Source: Desertimonas sp963772825 (lineage in GTDB: Bacteria; Actinomycetota; Acidimicrobiia; Acidimicrobiales; Ilumatobacteraceae). Taken from it: a stretch of 64,000 bases of DNA. The notes under the pieces were generated by a model that did not search any database, had not been told where the DNA came from, and was given only the letters and a program-made list of their open reading frames with translations. The position numbers were made by a program, and so were the translations under genes. Positions 1-8,318 of the stretch are shown in pieces. The DNA is taken from assembly GCA_963772825.1 (NCBI GenBank), contig CAVYYX010000012.1:186001-250000 (forward strand). The letters run 5' to 3'. Every line of letters begins with the position of its first letter. Positions within the stretch are counted from its first letter, which is position 1.

Positions 1-1434
1 AACGGGGCGCCGTCGTACATCCCCGTCTCGCGGAGGCGGTAGTGCACGGACATCGTGTGGGCACCGGGCGACAAGGCGATGGCGTCGTCGGCGGGCGGGC
101 GAGCGGTCGACCGCAACGGCGCGACGCGGACCGCCAGCCGTGCGGGAAACGTATGGTCGCCGGAGTGGCGGTCGTCTCGAGCCGCACGCAGTAAGTCGTC
201 GACCAACGGGGGCACGTCGCCGACGACGTGGAGCACGCCGCTGACGCCCCGGCCCGGCACGGTGACCTCGCCGCCGACCCCGTCGAGCGCCGTGCCAGCC
301 GTGACGTCGACGACGGCGCCGCCGCCCGCAGCGTCGCCCGCGATGACGTGACCCGTGAAGTCGGCGACTCCGCGATTGATGATCGTCCACAACGTCATCG
401 TCGGAGTCCGGAACCGAGATGCGTAGACGCCGGCCGCCAGCGCCGCGGCCGTCGTGTCGAACGAGTGGCGTCCACTCACCGTCGGCCAGCACGTCGGCGA
501 GCGCCCGTTGGGCTCGCACCATGTGCCGCAGGGTCGAGGCGTCGCGCTCGTTCCAGCCGACCCACGATCCGAACACCGCCTCCCACACGACCATCCCGAC
601 GCCATTGACCCACGCCGACTGCAGCTCGTCGCTGTGGTCGCGGTTCCACCGCCGTGTGTGGTGCTGCAGGTGACGTCGATCGAACCAATGCGCGGCCATC
701 ACGCCGGGGGCGTGCGAATCGGCGAACCATTGCGCCCAGCTCATCTCGTGGTCGGCGATGCGGTCGAGCGGGACGCGTGACTCGCCCTCGAGCGCCGGGC
801 GCGGGTCCAACCCCTGCAACGCAGCGACGAGGTCACGCCCGCCTTCGCGCATCGTGTCGAGGAACACCCCGTCGACACCGAGGGCAGTCACCAACTCGGC
901 GATCGTCTCAGCGTCGCTGCGCGACTCCCGCCGAGTACCGACGTCCCACGGGTTGTAGTCGACGAGCACGTGCACACCGCTCCGCTGGAACTCGCCGACC
1001 AGCTCCACCAAGCCAGGGACGTCGCGATAGAACTCGAATTGGTTGCGGTCGTCGAGACCGATGATCGGGTAGGCGTGCCACAGCACGACGGCGTCGAAGC
1101 CGCCGAACCGCTCGGCGTCGGCGAGCAGCCGATCGGGTGTGAACTCACCGCGCTCCCGGTCGAACAGCCGCTCGTCCCACAGCCAGACCATCGCCTTGGC
1201 GAAGCAGCTCGACGCCCACGATCTGCCAGTGCCGTCGGTGACGACGTAGCGCTTCCGAGCATCGTCGCGCCACCGCTGCAACCGCTCGCGCCATGCCGGC
1301 CAATCCGCGGGATCGTCGGGCGCGGCGAAGATCTTCGCCCGGTCGGCAACGTCGATGTCGAGATCGCCACGGAGCGCCAAACTGGTCGGCAGGTCGATCG
1401 GACGGGGGACCAGCGGGTCGAACCCGTCGTTCAC
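1..1434 (-). CDS. Glycosidase-like TIM-barrel protein, 3' end off the window, one frame change near 450
   Basis: The reading frame starts at a GTG that shares the bases GTGA with the stop of the upstream ADP-ribosylglycohydrolase gene, so it is the last visible gene of the sugar operon. The encoded protein looks like a glycoside-hydrolase-type barrel: residues about 115-150 contain VLWHAYPIIG and the strand-like segment GVHVLVDYNPWD follows, then GVFLDTMREG near residue 190. Downstream of GEWTPLV (about residue 325) the sensible protein continues in another frame (LAAGVYASRFRTPTMTLW, later SVHYRLRETGMYDG), so one base has been gained or lost between about 445 and 465. The carboxyl end lies beyond base 1. 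From memory, proteins with this amino-terminal part can carry a formylglycine-generating-enzyme-like domain, but that part is not visible. The substrate is unknown; the context suggests a glycoside imported by the neighbouring transporter. Confidence 0.6.
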   Translation of the reverse strand, partial: MNDGFDPLVPRPIDLPTSLALRGDLDIDVADRAKIFAAPDDPADWPAWRERLQRWRDDARKRYVVTDGTGRSWASSCFAKAMVWLWDERLFDRERGEFTPDRLLADAERFGGFDAVVLWHAYPIIGLDDRNQFEFYRDVPGLVELVGEFQRSGVHVLVDYNPWDVGTRRESRSDAETIAELVTALGVDGVFLDTMREGGRDLVAALQGLDPRPALEGESRVPLDRIADHEMSWAQWFADSHAPGVMAAHWFDRRHLQHHTRRWNRDHSDELQSAWVNGVGMVVWEAVFGSWVGWNERDASTLRHMVRAQRALADVLADGEWTPLVRHDGRGAGGRRLRISVPDSDDDVVDDHQSRSRRLHGSRHRGRRCGRRRRRRRHGWHGARRGRRRGHRAGPGRQRRAPRRRRRAPVGRRLTACGSRRPPLRRPYVSRTAGGPRRAVAVDRSPARRRRHRLVARCPHDVRALPPPRDGDVRRRPV

Positions 1435-2783
1435 CGCAACCTCGCGGCGACGGTCCGCCGAGCCAGCTCGTCGAAGCCGATGCCGTCGAAGCCGGCGATC
1501 GTCGTCGCCAGCCGGTTCCGCAGCGGGTCGATCCACGCGGCGGGCAGGGCCGCGGCACCCGTCAGGGCACCACAGATCGAGCCGACCGTGGCGCCGTTGG
1601 AGTCGGTGTCCCACCCACCGGCCACGCACGTGCCGATCGCCGTCGCGAAGTCACCGCCGCTGCGGGTGAGGGCGAACGCCATCAACGCGGAGTTGTTGAG
1701 CACGTGGACCCAGTGCAGGTGGCCGTACTCGGCATACAGCTCGTCGACCGCGGCGTCGTGGTCGAGATCGCTGCGCCCCAGCTCGACACCTCGCCGCACT
1801 GCCTGGGCGTATCGCGACTGCGGCGGGACGACCGACAGCCCGATGCGGACGCACTCGTCGACGCTCGCCGCCGTCACCGCCGCCGAGGTCGCGGCTGCGA
1901 CGAACATCGCACCGTAGAGACCGTTGCGGCGGTGGCTCAGCCAACCGTCGCGCCACGCCAGGGCGGAAGCCCTCGCCGGATCGCCGGGGCAGACCCACCC
2001 GTAGACGTCGGTGCGGATCTGGGCGCCGATCCAATCGCTGAACGGGTTGCCGATCGTCGCCGCCTCGTCGGACTCGTAGCCGTCGAGGAGGTTGCGGTAG
2101 GCGATCCGCTCGGCCGTGAACACCCGCTTGCCCGGTAGCCGTTCCAGCCAGGCGAGGGCGACGTCGTCGGTCGTCAGTTCCTCGCCGCGTTGCTCGATCA
2201 GCAACAGCGCGAGGAGGGCGAAGTTGAGGTCGTCGTCCTCGGGCATCCCAGCGATGTTCTCGACGAGGCTCGTCGTCCGGCTCGCCCGGTTCCACGGATG
2301 AGCGGCAGCGACGTCGGGGTCGAGACCGATGGCCGTGAAATAGCCCTGCACCGGCCAGTTGCCCGTCGAGGAGGCGATTGCCCTGATCCCATCGCGGCGG
2401 ACGCTCTCGACCGGCTTGCCGAGCAGGCACCCTGCCGCCCGTCCCAGCCAGCCACCGTGCACCCGATCGGCGAGATCCGCTGGTGTACGTGACGGGGCCG
2501 CACCAGGTGCTAGGCGCTCGATGGCCTCGAGATCATCGGGCTCGACGGCGGACAGCGCAGCGGGGGCTGCGACGGAGTCGAGCTCGCGCAGCAGGGCGCG
2601 GGCGAGGGCACGCAGTTCGGGCGACACCGGTTCGAGCGTCGCCCCGGCTTCCGGCGCAACGAGGCTGCCACCGGCGGCAGCCCACCGCCCGGCGATGTCG
2701 TCGACGTCGCAGCCGTCGAGGCGCCGGGCGACGAGGACGTGGGCGACGAGGTGCTCGGGTTGGGCCCACGTGAGGTTCAGCAT
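1431..2783 (-). CDS. ADP-ribosylglycohydrolase-family protein, variant metal motif
   Basis: This 450-residue protein belongs to the ADP-ribosylglycohydrolase (DraG/ARH) superfamily, which cleaves N- or O-glycosidic ribosyl bonds using a binuclear metal centre. The first metal motif is MPEDDDLNFALLAL (around residues 180-195) instead of the usual TDDT; the second, GGWDTDSNGATVGSICGA, is well conserved near residue 390. About 110 residues of a separate amino-terminal region precede the HGGWLGRAAGCLLGKPVES start of the fold. It overlaps both neighbours by a few bases (ATG/TGA with the gene before, GTGA with the gene after), so translation is coupled. The EDDD variant is, as far as I recall, typical of members found in sugar-utilisation operons, and the substrate is probably a ribosyl-type or other glycoside and not ADP-ribosylated protein. 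That assignment is inference. Confidence 0.85.
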   Translation of the reverse strand: MLNLTWAQPEHLVAHVLVARRLDGCDVDDIAGRWAAAGGSLVAPEAGATLEPVSPELRALARALLRELDSVAAPAALSAVEPDDLEAIERLAPGAAPSRTPADLADRVHGGWLGRAAGCLLGKPVESVRRDGIRAIASSTGNWPVQGYFTAIGLDPDVAAAHPWNRASRTTSLVENIAGMPEDDDLNFALLALLLIEQRGEELTTDDVALAWLERLPGKRVFTAERIAYRNLLDGYESDEAATIGNPFSDWIGAQIRTDVYGWVCPGDPARASALAWRDGWLSHRRNGLYGAMFVAAATSAAVTAASVDECVRIGLSVVPPQSRYAQAVRRGVELGRSDLDHDAAVDELYAEYGHLHWVHVLNNSALMAFALTRSGGDFATAIGTCVAGGWDTDSNGATVGSICGALTGAAALPAAWIDPLRNRLATTIAGFDGIGFDELARRTVAARLR

Positions 2784-3922
2784 CAGCGTTGCAAACCGGC
2801 TCGTGACTCGTCGCGGCGCCGGGCGCCCTCGGCGTCTTGGCGCCAGATGTCCGTGGTGATCTCGGCCAGCGTGGCAGCCGGCGCGACCAGGTCCAGCCGG
2901 CTCGCCGTCTCCACGTCGCCGAGCCAGTCCGCAGGGACGGACTCGGCGCCGCCCAGGGCGCCGGTGATCGCTCCCGCCATCGTGGCGATCGAGTCGGAGT
3001 CGCGGCCGTAGTTGACGGCGCCGAGCACCGCCTCACGGTAGACGCCGCCCGCCACGAGCGCGAGGCCGAGGGCGATCGGCAACTCCTCGATCGACTTCGT
3101 GCGGCTCGGCAGGCGGGCGTCCATCGCCGGTTGGCGATAGTGCACGCCCACCGTGTCGAACGAAGCGATTCCCTCGCGCAATGGCCCGAGGGCGTCGCGC
3201 CAGTCGTCGTGATCAGCGGCGATCGAAGCGACGGCCTCGATCGCCCCCTTCGTGCCATCGTGCGCCACGTCGATGGCGGTCTCGACGACCGCTTCGATGG
3301 TCGCCCCAGGTCTCATCGCCTCGGCAACCGCCGCGGCGAACGCTCCCGCGGCCTCTCGTCCGTAACTCGACTGGTGGGCGCCGGCGATGTCGATCGCCTC
3401 GGCGTAGGCGCCGGCCGGATCGGCAGCGTTGACGATGCCGACCGGCGTCATGTACATCGCCGCACCGCAGTTGACGATGTTGCCGACCCCGGCCTCGCGG
3501 GGGTCGACGTGGCCGTAGTGCAGGCGAGCGACGAGCCACTTCTCGGCGAGGAACACGCGGTGCAAGAGCAACGCCTCGGTCTCTAATTCCGGGATCCACC
3601 GAGGTTCACCGATGAGCAGCGGGACGAGATGCTCGGCGACGGCGTAGGCGTCGAGGTGGTCACGAACCGCGGCATAGACCTCGATCAGGGCGAGCGTCAT
3701 CAGCGTGTCGTCGGTGATGTGCCCATCGCCCTTGTGGTAGGGGGCGATCGGCCGGGCGTTGCGCCAGTCCTCGTTGAACGGCGGGACGATGCCCTCGATG
3801 TAGCCGCCGTAGCGGGCCTGGATGTCGGTGGGGGAGTTGCCCTCGGCGGCGCCGCCGAGGGCGTCGCCGACGGCCGCTCCGGTGAGCGCGCCGAGCGCGC
3901 GGTCTCGAAGTGTGTCGTTCAT
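2783..3922 (-). CDS. ADP-ribosylglycohydrolase-family protein, canonical motif
   Basis: A 379-residue member of the same family as its neighbour but with the canonical metal-binding residues: DGHITDDTLMTLAL in the amino-terminal third and YGRDSDSIATMAGAITGA near residue 310. I start it at the ATG giving MNDTLRDRALGALTGA, where family similarity begins; an in-frame ATG 54 bases upstream would run through the hairpin that precedes the gene. The two paralogues are clearly divergent, so they probably act on different bonds or different parts of one substrate. It ends in a one-base overlap with the start of the second paralogue. A 13-bp perfect stem-loop separates it from the solute-binding-protein gene and may lower its expression relative to that gene. 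Confidence 0.88.
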   Translation of the reverse strand: MNDTLRDRALGALTGAAVGDALGGAAEGNSPTDIQARYGGYIEGIVPPFNEDWRNARPIAPYHKGDGHITDDTLMTLALIEVYAAVRDHLDAYAVAEHLVPLLIGEPRWIPELETEALLLHRVFLAEKWLVARLHYGHVDPREAGVGNIVNCGAAMYMTPVGIVNAADPAGAYAEAIDIAGAHQSSYGREAAGAFAAAVAEAMRPGATIEAVVETAIDVAHDGTKGAIEAVASIAADHDDWRDALGPLREGIASFDTVGVHYRQPAMDARLPSRTKSIEELPIALGLALVAGGVYREAVLGAVNYGRDSDSIATMAGAITGALGGAESVPADWLGDVETASRLDLVAPAATLAEITTDIWRQDAEGARRRDESRAGLQR

Positions 3923-3936
3923 CGGGTCATCCGGCA

Positions 3937-3974
3937 GGCCGGCGGCCGCAGACCTTGAGTCGCGGCCGCCGGCC
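3937..3974 (-). terminator. 13-bp perfect hairpin between solute-binding protein and hydrolase genes
   Basis: Bases 3937-3949 (GGCCGGCGGCCGC) are exactly complementary to 3962-3974, with a 12-base loop. There is no T tract, so this is not a classical terminator. Its place directly after the solute-binding-protein gene, inside one transcription unit, fits a partial terminator or an mRNA 3'-end stabiliser that keeps binding-protein mRNA more abundant than the downstream hydrolase mRNA. Confidence 0.55.
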
Positions 3975-3991
3975 ATCGCCGGGGGAAGCTG

Positions 3992-5275
3992 TCAACCGCC
4001 GGCGATCTGTTCCCAGCCCGAGGTGAGCTGGGATTGCAGGTCTTCGACGCTGATCTGATCGGACAGGTACTGCTGGAACGCCGGGGTGGCGGTCTGCTCA
4101 CGCCACTGCGGATAGTCGACGACCGACTGGAACGGGGCGGCGACGAGCAGCTCGCCGGTCGCCACGATGACGTCCCAACCGCTCTCGCCTCCGGTCGACT
4201 CGAGCACCGCGTCGCGAGCGGCACCCGAGGTGGGAATCAACCAGTCGCCCTCGGCGACGGCAGCGAGATTCTCGGCTTCCATGAAGTAGTTGATGAACGC
4301 CGCGGCCTCTTCGACGTGCTCACTCTCGGCAGCGACCGACAGCGTCTGCGGATTGGCCGCCTGATTGGCACCCTCGGTGCCGGCGAGCGGTGGGAGCACG
4401 ACCCAGTTGAAGCCCTCGGGCGCGCTGTCGACGAGCTGTTGGGCGATGAAGTTGCCGCCCACGTACATCGCGTAGTCGCCGCCGATGAAGCCGGGGAGCG
4501 TGTCCGACCCGCTCAGTGTGAGCGATACGGGATCGAGTGCTCCGGCCTCGTAAGCGAGGTCGTGGATCCGGCGCGGGACCTCCATCTCGGCGTCGCCGGC
4601 CTCGAACGCGACGTCCTCGCCGTCGACGGTGAAGAAGTCGCCGCCGAAGCCGAGGGCGAGGTTCATGATCGTCGCCGTCGGGGAGCGCAGACCCCAGCCG
4701 AGGCCGAAGCCATCGTCCGTCGTCAGCTCGGCGGCGAGCGCCTCGAAGTCGTCCCACGCCAGTGTCTCGCCGGCCGGCACCTCGACTCCAGCGGCCTCGA
4801 AGGCATCGACGTTGGCGAACACGACGTACGACTGCATCAGCGTCGGTGCCGCGACGATCGCTCCGTCGGCATTGGTGACGGCCTGCCACACGCCTTCGGG
4901 GACGTCGGCCATCAGCTCCTCGCCGAGATACGGCGTGAGGTCGGCGAGGTAGCCCTGTTCGGAGAAGCCCATGATGTCGGCCGACTCGTCGTGGATGATG
5001 TCGGGCGCCGTGCCCCCGGCGAACTGCGTTACGAGCTCGTCGTGGACGTTGTCCCAGCTGCCCTGGCGGAGCTCGACCTGGATGTCAGGATTGGCCTCGT
5101 TCCATGCGGCGACGATCTCGTCGACGGCCGACACGGTGGTCTCCTGGAAGGCGAGGCTCTGGAACGTGATGCTCACGCTCTCTCCGGAGGCGCCCGCCGG
5201 TGTCGCCGACACGATCGTCGCCGCGGCGAGGGCGGCGACTCCGAGGCCGGCGGTGATGGTCCTGATTCTTGTCAT
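3992..5275 (-). CDS. Sugar ABC transporter substrate-binding protein (family 1)
   Basis: A 427-residue extracytoplasmic binding protein of the maltose/oligosaccharide class. The first 30 residues form a Sec signal peptide (basic MTRIRTI, a hydrophobic stretch, then ATPAGASGE as likely cleavage site). There is no cysteine, so it is not a lipoprotein, which is unusual for a monoderm binding protein. Family features include FQETTVSAVDEIVAAWNEAN and GTAPDIIHDESADIMGF in the first lobe and an aromatic-rich second lobe. The start is fixed by AGGAG seven bases upstream. It is followed downstream by a hairpin and the hydrolase genes, and preceded by two permease genes; no ATPase is linked, so a shared MsiK-type ATPase elsewhere would energise the system. 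The actual sugar is not deducible. Confidence 0.9.
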   Translation of the reverse strand: MTRIRTITAGLGVAALAAATIVSATPAGASGESVSITFQSLAFQETTVSAVDEIVAAWNEANPDIQVELRQGSWDNVHDELVTQFAGGTAPDIIHDESADIMGFSEQGYLADLTPYLGEELMADVPEGVWQAVTNADGAIVAAPTLMQSYVVFANVDAFEAAGVEVPAGETLAWDDFEALAAELTTDDGFGLGWGLRSPTATIMNLALGFGGDFFTVDGEDVAFEAGDAEMEVPRRIHDLAYEAGALDPVSLTLSGSDTLPGFIGGDYAMYVGGNFIAQQLVDSAPEGFNWVVLPPLAGTEGANQAANPQTLSVAAESEHVEEAAAFINYFMEAENLAAVAEGDWLIPTSGAARDAVLESTGGESGWDVIVATGELLVAAPFQSVVDYPQWREQTATPAFQQYLSDQISVEDLQSQLTSGWEQIAGG

Positions 5276-5303
5276 CTGGTTCTCCTTGTTCTGAGGTGGG
5301 TGT

Positions 5304-6147
5304 TCATCCTTTGACGGCTCCGCTCAGCAGCCCCGACGTCAGTCGGCGCTGGATCACGGCAAAGAACGCGAGGCTCGGGATGGCCGCCAGCAGCGAGGCG
5401 GCGGCGAGCTGGCCGAGGGCGACTTGGCCCTCGGCTCCGACGAAGTTGGCGAGCGTGAGTGGCAGCGTCTCGCGCTCGGGCGACTGGATCAGCACGAGGG
5501 CGAAGAAGAACTCGTTCCACGACGAGATGAAGGTGAACAGCGCCGTAGCGACGAGGCCTGGGGCGAGCAGCGGGAGGATGATCTTGCGCAGCACGGTGAA
5601 GCGCGAGGCGCCGTCCATCGCTCCCGCCTCCTCGAGGTCGGATGGGATCCCGGCGATGTAGCCGCGCAGCATCCACAGGGCGAACGGGAGCGACCACACG
5701 GTGTACACGGCGACGAGGCCGACGAGGGTGTCGATGCAGCTCGAGGTCGCGCAGCACCATGAACAACGGGATGATGATGAGGATGAACGGGAACACCTGG
5801 CTGAGCAGGATCCAACCGGTCGCCAGGCCGCGCAGCTTGGTGCGGAAGCGGGCGAGGGCGTAGGCGGCCGGCATCGCCAGCACGATCGTCACGAGCATCG
5901 TCACCGTCGCCACCACCGCGCTGTTGCGAGCGGTCGTCCAGAAGCGGGTCTTGTCGATCGCCTCGGTGAAGTTCGACCATTCGAACGACTTCGGGAGGAA
6001 CGACGGTTCTGGATCGAGCAGTTCGCTCTGCGGCTTGAGCGCGGTGATCAGCAGGTAGACGACCGGGAAGGCGAGGAAGACCATGAACGCGCCGAGGGCG
6101 AGGTATTGCAGCGGACGGGTCACCCGTCTGTGCCGACCGGTGATCAT
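5304..6147 (-). CDS. Sugar ABC transporter permease, MalG-like, one frame change near 5736
   Basis: The protein begins MITGRHRRVTRPLQYLALG and continues through typical MalG-family membrane segments (AFPVVYLLITALKPQSELL, then VVATVTMLVTIVLAMPAAYAL and GWILLSQVFPFILIIIPLFMV). After VLRDLEL the frame changes by one base near 5736 and continues IDTLVGLVAVYTVWSLPFAL to the EAA-loop motif EEAGAMDGASRFTVLRKIIL and the end GLLSGAVKG. The total of 844 bases is one more than 281 codons, so a single inserted base explains everything. The ATG overlaps the stop of the preceding permease gene (ATGA). With the frame restored this is a normal six-helix permease of about 280 residues that pairs with its neighbour and would dock a cytoplasmic ATPase through the EAA loop. 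Confidence 0.85.
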
Positions 6148-7103
6148 GCTGCGGCCCGACCCGGTCGTCCGCCGGCCCAGAGATAGATGACGAGGAACGT
6201 GCCGACGACGATCACCATCACGTTGCCCATCGCCGCGGCGTAGCCCCAGTGCCCGAACTGGAACGCCTCGTTGTAGACGAACAGCGAGGGCAGCATCGTC
6301 TTGCCGCCTGGGCCGCCGGCGGTCAGCGTGTAGACGAGGGCAAACGAGTTGAAGTTGTTGATCAGGTCGAGCGTGGTGATGGCGAGGATGATCGGGCGCA
6401 GGGCGGGGAGCGTGACGTGGAAGAATCGCCGCACCGACCCGGCTCCGTCGATGGCGGCGGCCTCGTTGAGCTCCTCGGGCACCGATTGCAGCCCCGCCAG
6501 CAGGGTGATCGTCGTCTGCGGCATGCCCGACCACACGCCGACGAGGATCGCCGCCGGGAGTGCGTACTTGAAGTCGCCGAGCCAGTTGGTGTCGCCGGCG
6601 AACCCCAGCTCGCGGAGCACCTTGTTCACCGCCCCGGAACGCGGGTGGAGCATCAGGCGCCACATGATCGCCACGATCACCGGGGGGATCGCCCACGGCA
6701 CGAGGGCGAGCGTGCGGGCCAACCAGCGCAGCTTGAGGTCGAGGTTGAGCAGCAGGGCGAGGGCCAGCGACAGGAAGAACTGCAACGTCGTCACCGAGAC
6801 CGTCCAGATCAGCCCGATGCGGAACGAGTCCCAGAACAGGTCATAGCCGCGGAGGTTGCGATAGTTCTCCAGGCCGGTGAACGTCGTCGTGGCGTTGAGC
6901 CCGGCCTCGGCGTCGGTGAAACCGAGGTAGATACCGCGCAGAAGCGGGTAGACGCTGAACAGCATCACCGGCAGCAGGCAGGGGAGCACGAGCTTCCAGG
7001 CGTCGCCGCCACCGCGCCCGCCGACGGGGCCCTGCGAAGCCCGTTTCGACCGGCGCGGTGACGCGGCGGGACCTGGTGTTGGCGTGATCAGCGTCGTGGT
7101 CAT
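6144..7103 (-). CDS. Sugar ABC transporter permease, MalF-like
   Basis: A 319-residue permease with a basic, disordered amino terminus (SPRRSKRASQGPVGGRGGG), a first membrane helix LVLPCLLPVMLFSVYPLL, five more helices and the EAA loop EAAAIDGAGSVRRFFHVTLP around residue 225, which contacts the ATPase. It forms the translocation pore together with the MalG-like protein, whose start codon overlaps this gene's stop. I take the ATG giving MTTTLITPTP as the start; the frame stays open further upstream only because it runs into repeat element C. The gap to lacI is 82 bases and is almost filled by that repeat. Confidence 0.9.
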   Translation of the reverse strand: MTTTLITPTPGPAASPRRSKRASQGPVGGRGGGDAWKLVLPCLLPVMLFSVYPLLRGIYLGFTDAEAGLNATTTFTGLENYRNLRGYDLFWDSFRIGLIWTVSVTTLQFFLSLALALLLNLDLKLRWLARTLALVPWAIPPVIVAIMWRLMLHPRSGAVNKVLRELGFAGDTNWLGDFKYALPAAILVGVWSGMPQTTITLLAGLQSVPEELNEAAAIDGAGSVRRFFHVTLPALRPIILAITTLDLINNFNSFALVYTLTAGGPGGKTMLPSLFVYNEAFQFGHWGYAAAMGNVMVIVVGTFLVIYLWAGGRPGRAAA

Positions 7104-7122
7104 ATGAGGACCACGTTCAGAT

Positions 7123-7185
7123 GCGAGCGACGAGGCGCCAGCCGAGGAGCGGCCACCAGCGGCCTGCGTGGCCGGGGAACGCAAT
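7123..7185 (+). repeat. Element C copy 1 (full length)
   Basis: This 63-nt copy reads GCGAGCGAC at its left end and finishes GCCGGGGAACGCAAT, matching the copies near 46.0 and 54.4 kb with several substitutions. It fills the gap between the end of lacI and the malF-like gene and is antisense to both. It contains the small inverted repeat GGCC-TGCGT-GGCC common to all copies. Confidence 0.7.
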
Positions 7186-8193
7186 TCACGTCGATTCTCT
7201 GATCGTGAGCGACGGCTCGACAGTGATGCGACGGGCGGGGACGCCGCCGTCGGTGTCACCAAGGCGGTCGAGGAGCAGCTTGGCGGCGGTCGCCGCACGG
7301 CGGGCGGCGCCGAGGTCGACGCTCGTCAACGTCGGGCTGACGAGCTCGGCGATGTCGGTGTCGTCCATCCCGACGACGGCGACATCGTCGGGGACGGTGA
7401 TTCGACGACGGCGCAACACGTTGATCGCGGCGACGGCGAGGAGGTCGTTGGCACAGACGATCGCGTCCGGCGTCGCCTGGGACAGCAGCGCCTCTACTGC
7501 GGGGACGGCGGCGGCGTAGGTGAAGTCGGCGGACTCGACCTGCATGTCGGCCGAAGTGGGGAGCTCGAGGCGGGCCGAGTGCTCGACGAAGCCGCGCAGT
7601 CGGGCAGCACCGGGGACGGTGTCGATCGGGCCGTTGACGAAAGCGATGTGGCGACGCCCCGTCGCCGCGAGGTGGTCGAGGGCCAGCCCGACGCCCGCTG
7701 CGGAGTCGGCGCGCACGTTGTCGATGTCGAGATGCGGCGGGAGCGATCCGATCACGACGATCGGCTGACGGATCGTGCCGAGGGCGTCGAGAAGCTCGGT
7801 GGTGACCCGCAGCGGGCTGAGGATCAGCCCGTCGCAGTAGCCGCGGCTGAGGTTGCCGAGCAGACCGAGTTGGTCCTCGGGATCGGCGCCGTCCGAGGAG
7901 ATGACGAGGCGCAGACCTGCGCCGCCCAGCACGTCGGCGATGGCGTGAATCATCGAGACGTACACAGGATTGCCGACGTCGGCGACCGCCAGGGCGACCT
8001 GGTCGGTGCGCCCGAACTTCAGCGACCGGGCGACGGCGTCGGGGACGTAGTCGAGGTCGGCGGCGGCCCGCAGCACGTTGGCGCGCACTTCGTCGGAGGT
8101 CGACAGGCCGTTGAGCACCCGGGACACCGAGGCGATCGACACGCCCGCCCGTTCGGCGACCATGACGACCGTCGCGCGCCCCCGATTGGCCAC
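7186..8193 (-). CDS. LacI-family transcriptional regulator of the sugar locus
   Basis: A 335-residue LacI/GalR-type repressor. The amino-terminal helix-turn-helix is TVVMVAERAGVSIASVSRVL followed by the hinge helix region (PDAVARSLKFGRTDQVAL), and residues 60-330 form a periplasmic-binding-protein-like effector domain ending ARRITVEPSLTIREST. The start is GTG with AAGGGGG upstream. It is the promoter-proximal gene of the sugar operon, and two identical 10-bp palindromes of LacI-operator type lie 53-76 bases before its start, so it probably represses itself and the permease, binding-protein and hydrolase genes until the imported sugar or a metabolite binds. Confidence 0.92.
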   Translation of the reverse strand: MANRGRATVVMVAERAGVSIASVSRVLNGLSTSDEVRANVLRAAADLDYVPDAVARSLKFGRTDQVALAVADVGNPVYVSMIHAIADVLGGAGLRLVISSDGADPEDQLGLLGNLSRGYCDGLILSPLRVTTELLDALGTIRQPIVVIGSLPPHLDIDNVRADSAAGVGLALDHLAATGRRHIAFVNGPIDTVPGAARLRGFVEHSARLELPTSADMQVESADFTYAAAVPAVEALLSQATPDAIVCANDLLAVAAINVLRRRRITVPDDVAVVGMDDTDIAELVSPTLTSVDLGAARRAATAAKLLLDRLGDTDGGVPARRITVEPSLTIREST

Positions 8194-8205
8194 TCGTTCA
8201 CCCCC

Positions 8206-8231
8206 TTGCGGTCCCCGGCCACCCAGGCCAC
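8206..8231 (-). repeat. Element C, degenerate copy upstream of lacI
   Basis: On the minus strand this stretch reads GTGGCCTGGGTGGCCGGGG followed by ACCGCAA, resembling the terminal half of element C with substitutions. It supplies part of the lacI leader just before the AAGGGGG ribosome-binding site. The match is weaker than the other copies. Confidence 0.4.
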
Positions 8232-8246
8232 CTCGACGATGCCCTG

Positions 8247-8269
8247 TAAACGTTTACGGTAAACGTTTA
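8247..8269. promoter_or_regulatory. Tandem LacI-type operators
   Basis: Two exact copies of the perfect palindrome TAAACGTTTA occupy 8247-8256 and 8260-8269, with centres 13 bp apart. They lie upstream of lacI on the same strand. LacI/GalR-family operators commonly have a central CG in such an A/T-flanked palindrome, so these are the likely binding sites of the adjacent repressor; two sites on slightly more than one helical turn suggest cooperative binding. Confidence 0.8.
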
Positions 8270-8318
8270 AGGCGTCCGCCGTCAAGGGGCCTAGATGTCG
8301 GAACGGATCGATGGGTCG

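Noticed and set aside
4034..5314. A 426-codon open frame antisense to the solute-binding-protein gene
   Set aside because: The sense frame has a signal peptide, ribosome-binding site and family motifs; the antisense product shows no motifs.
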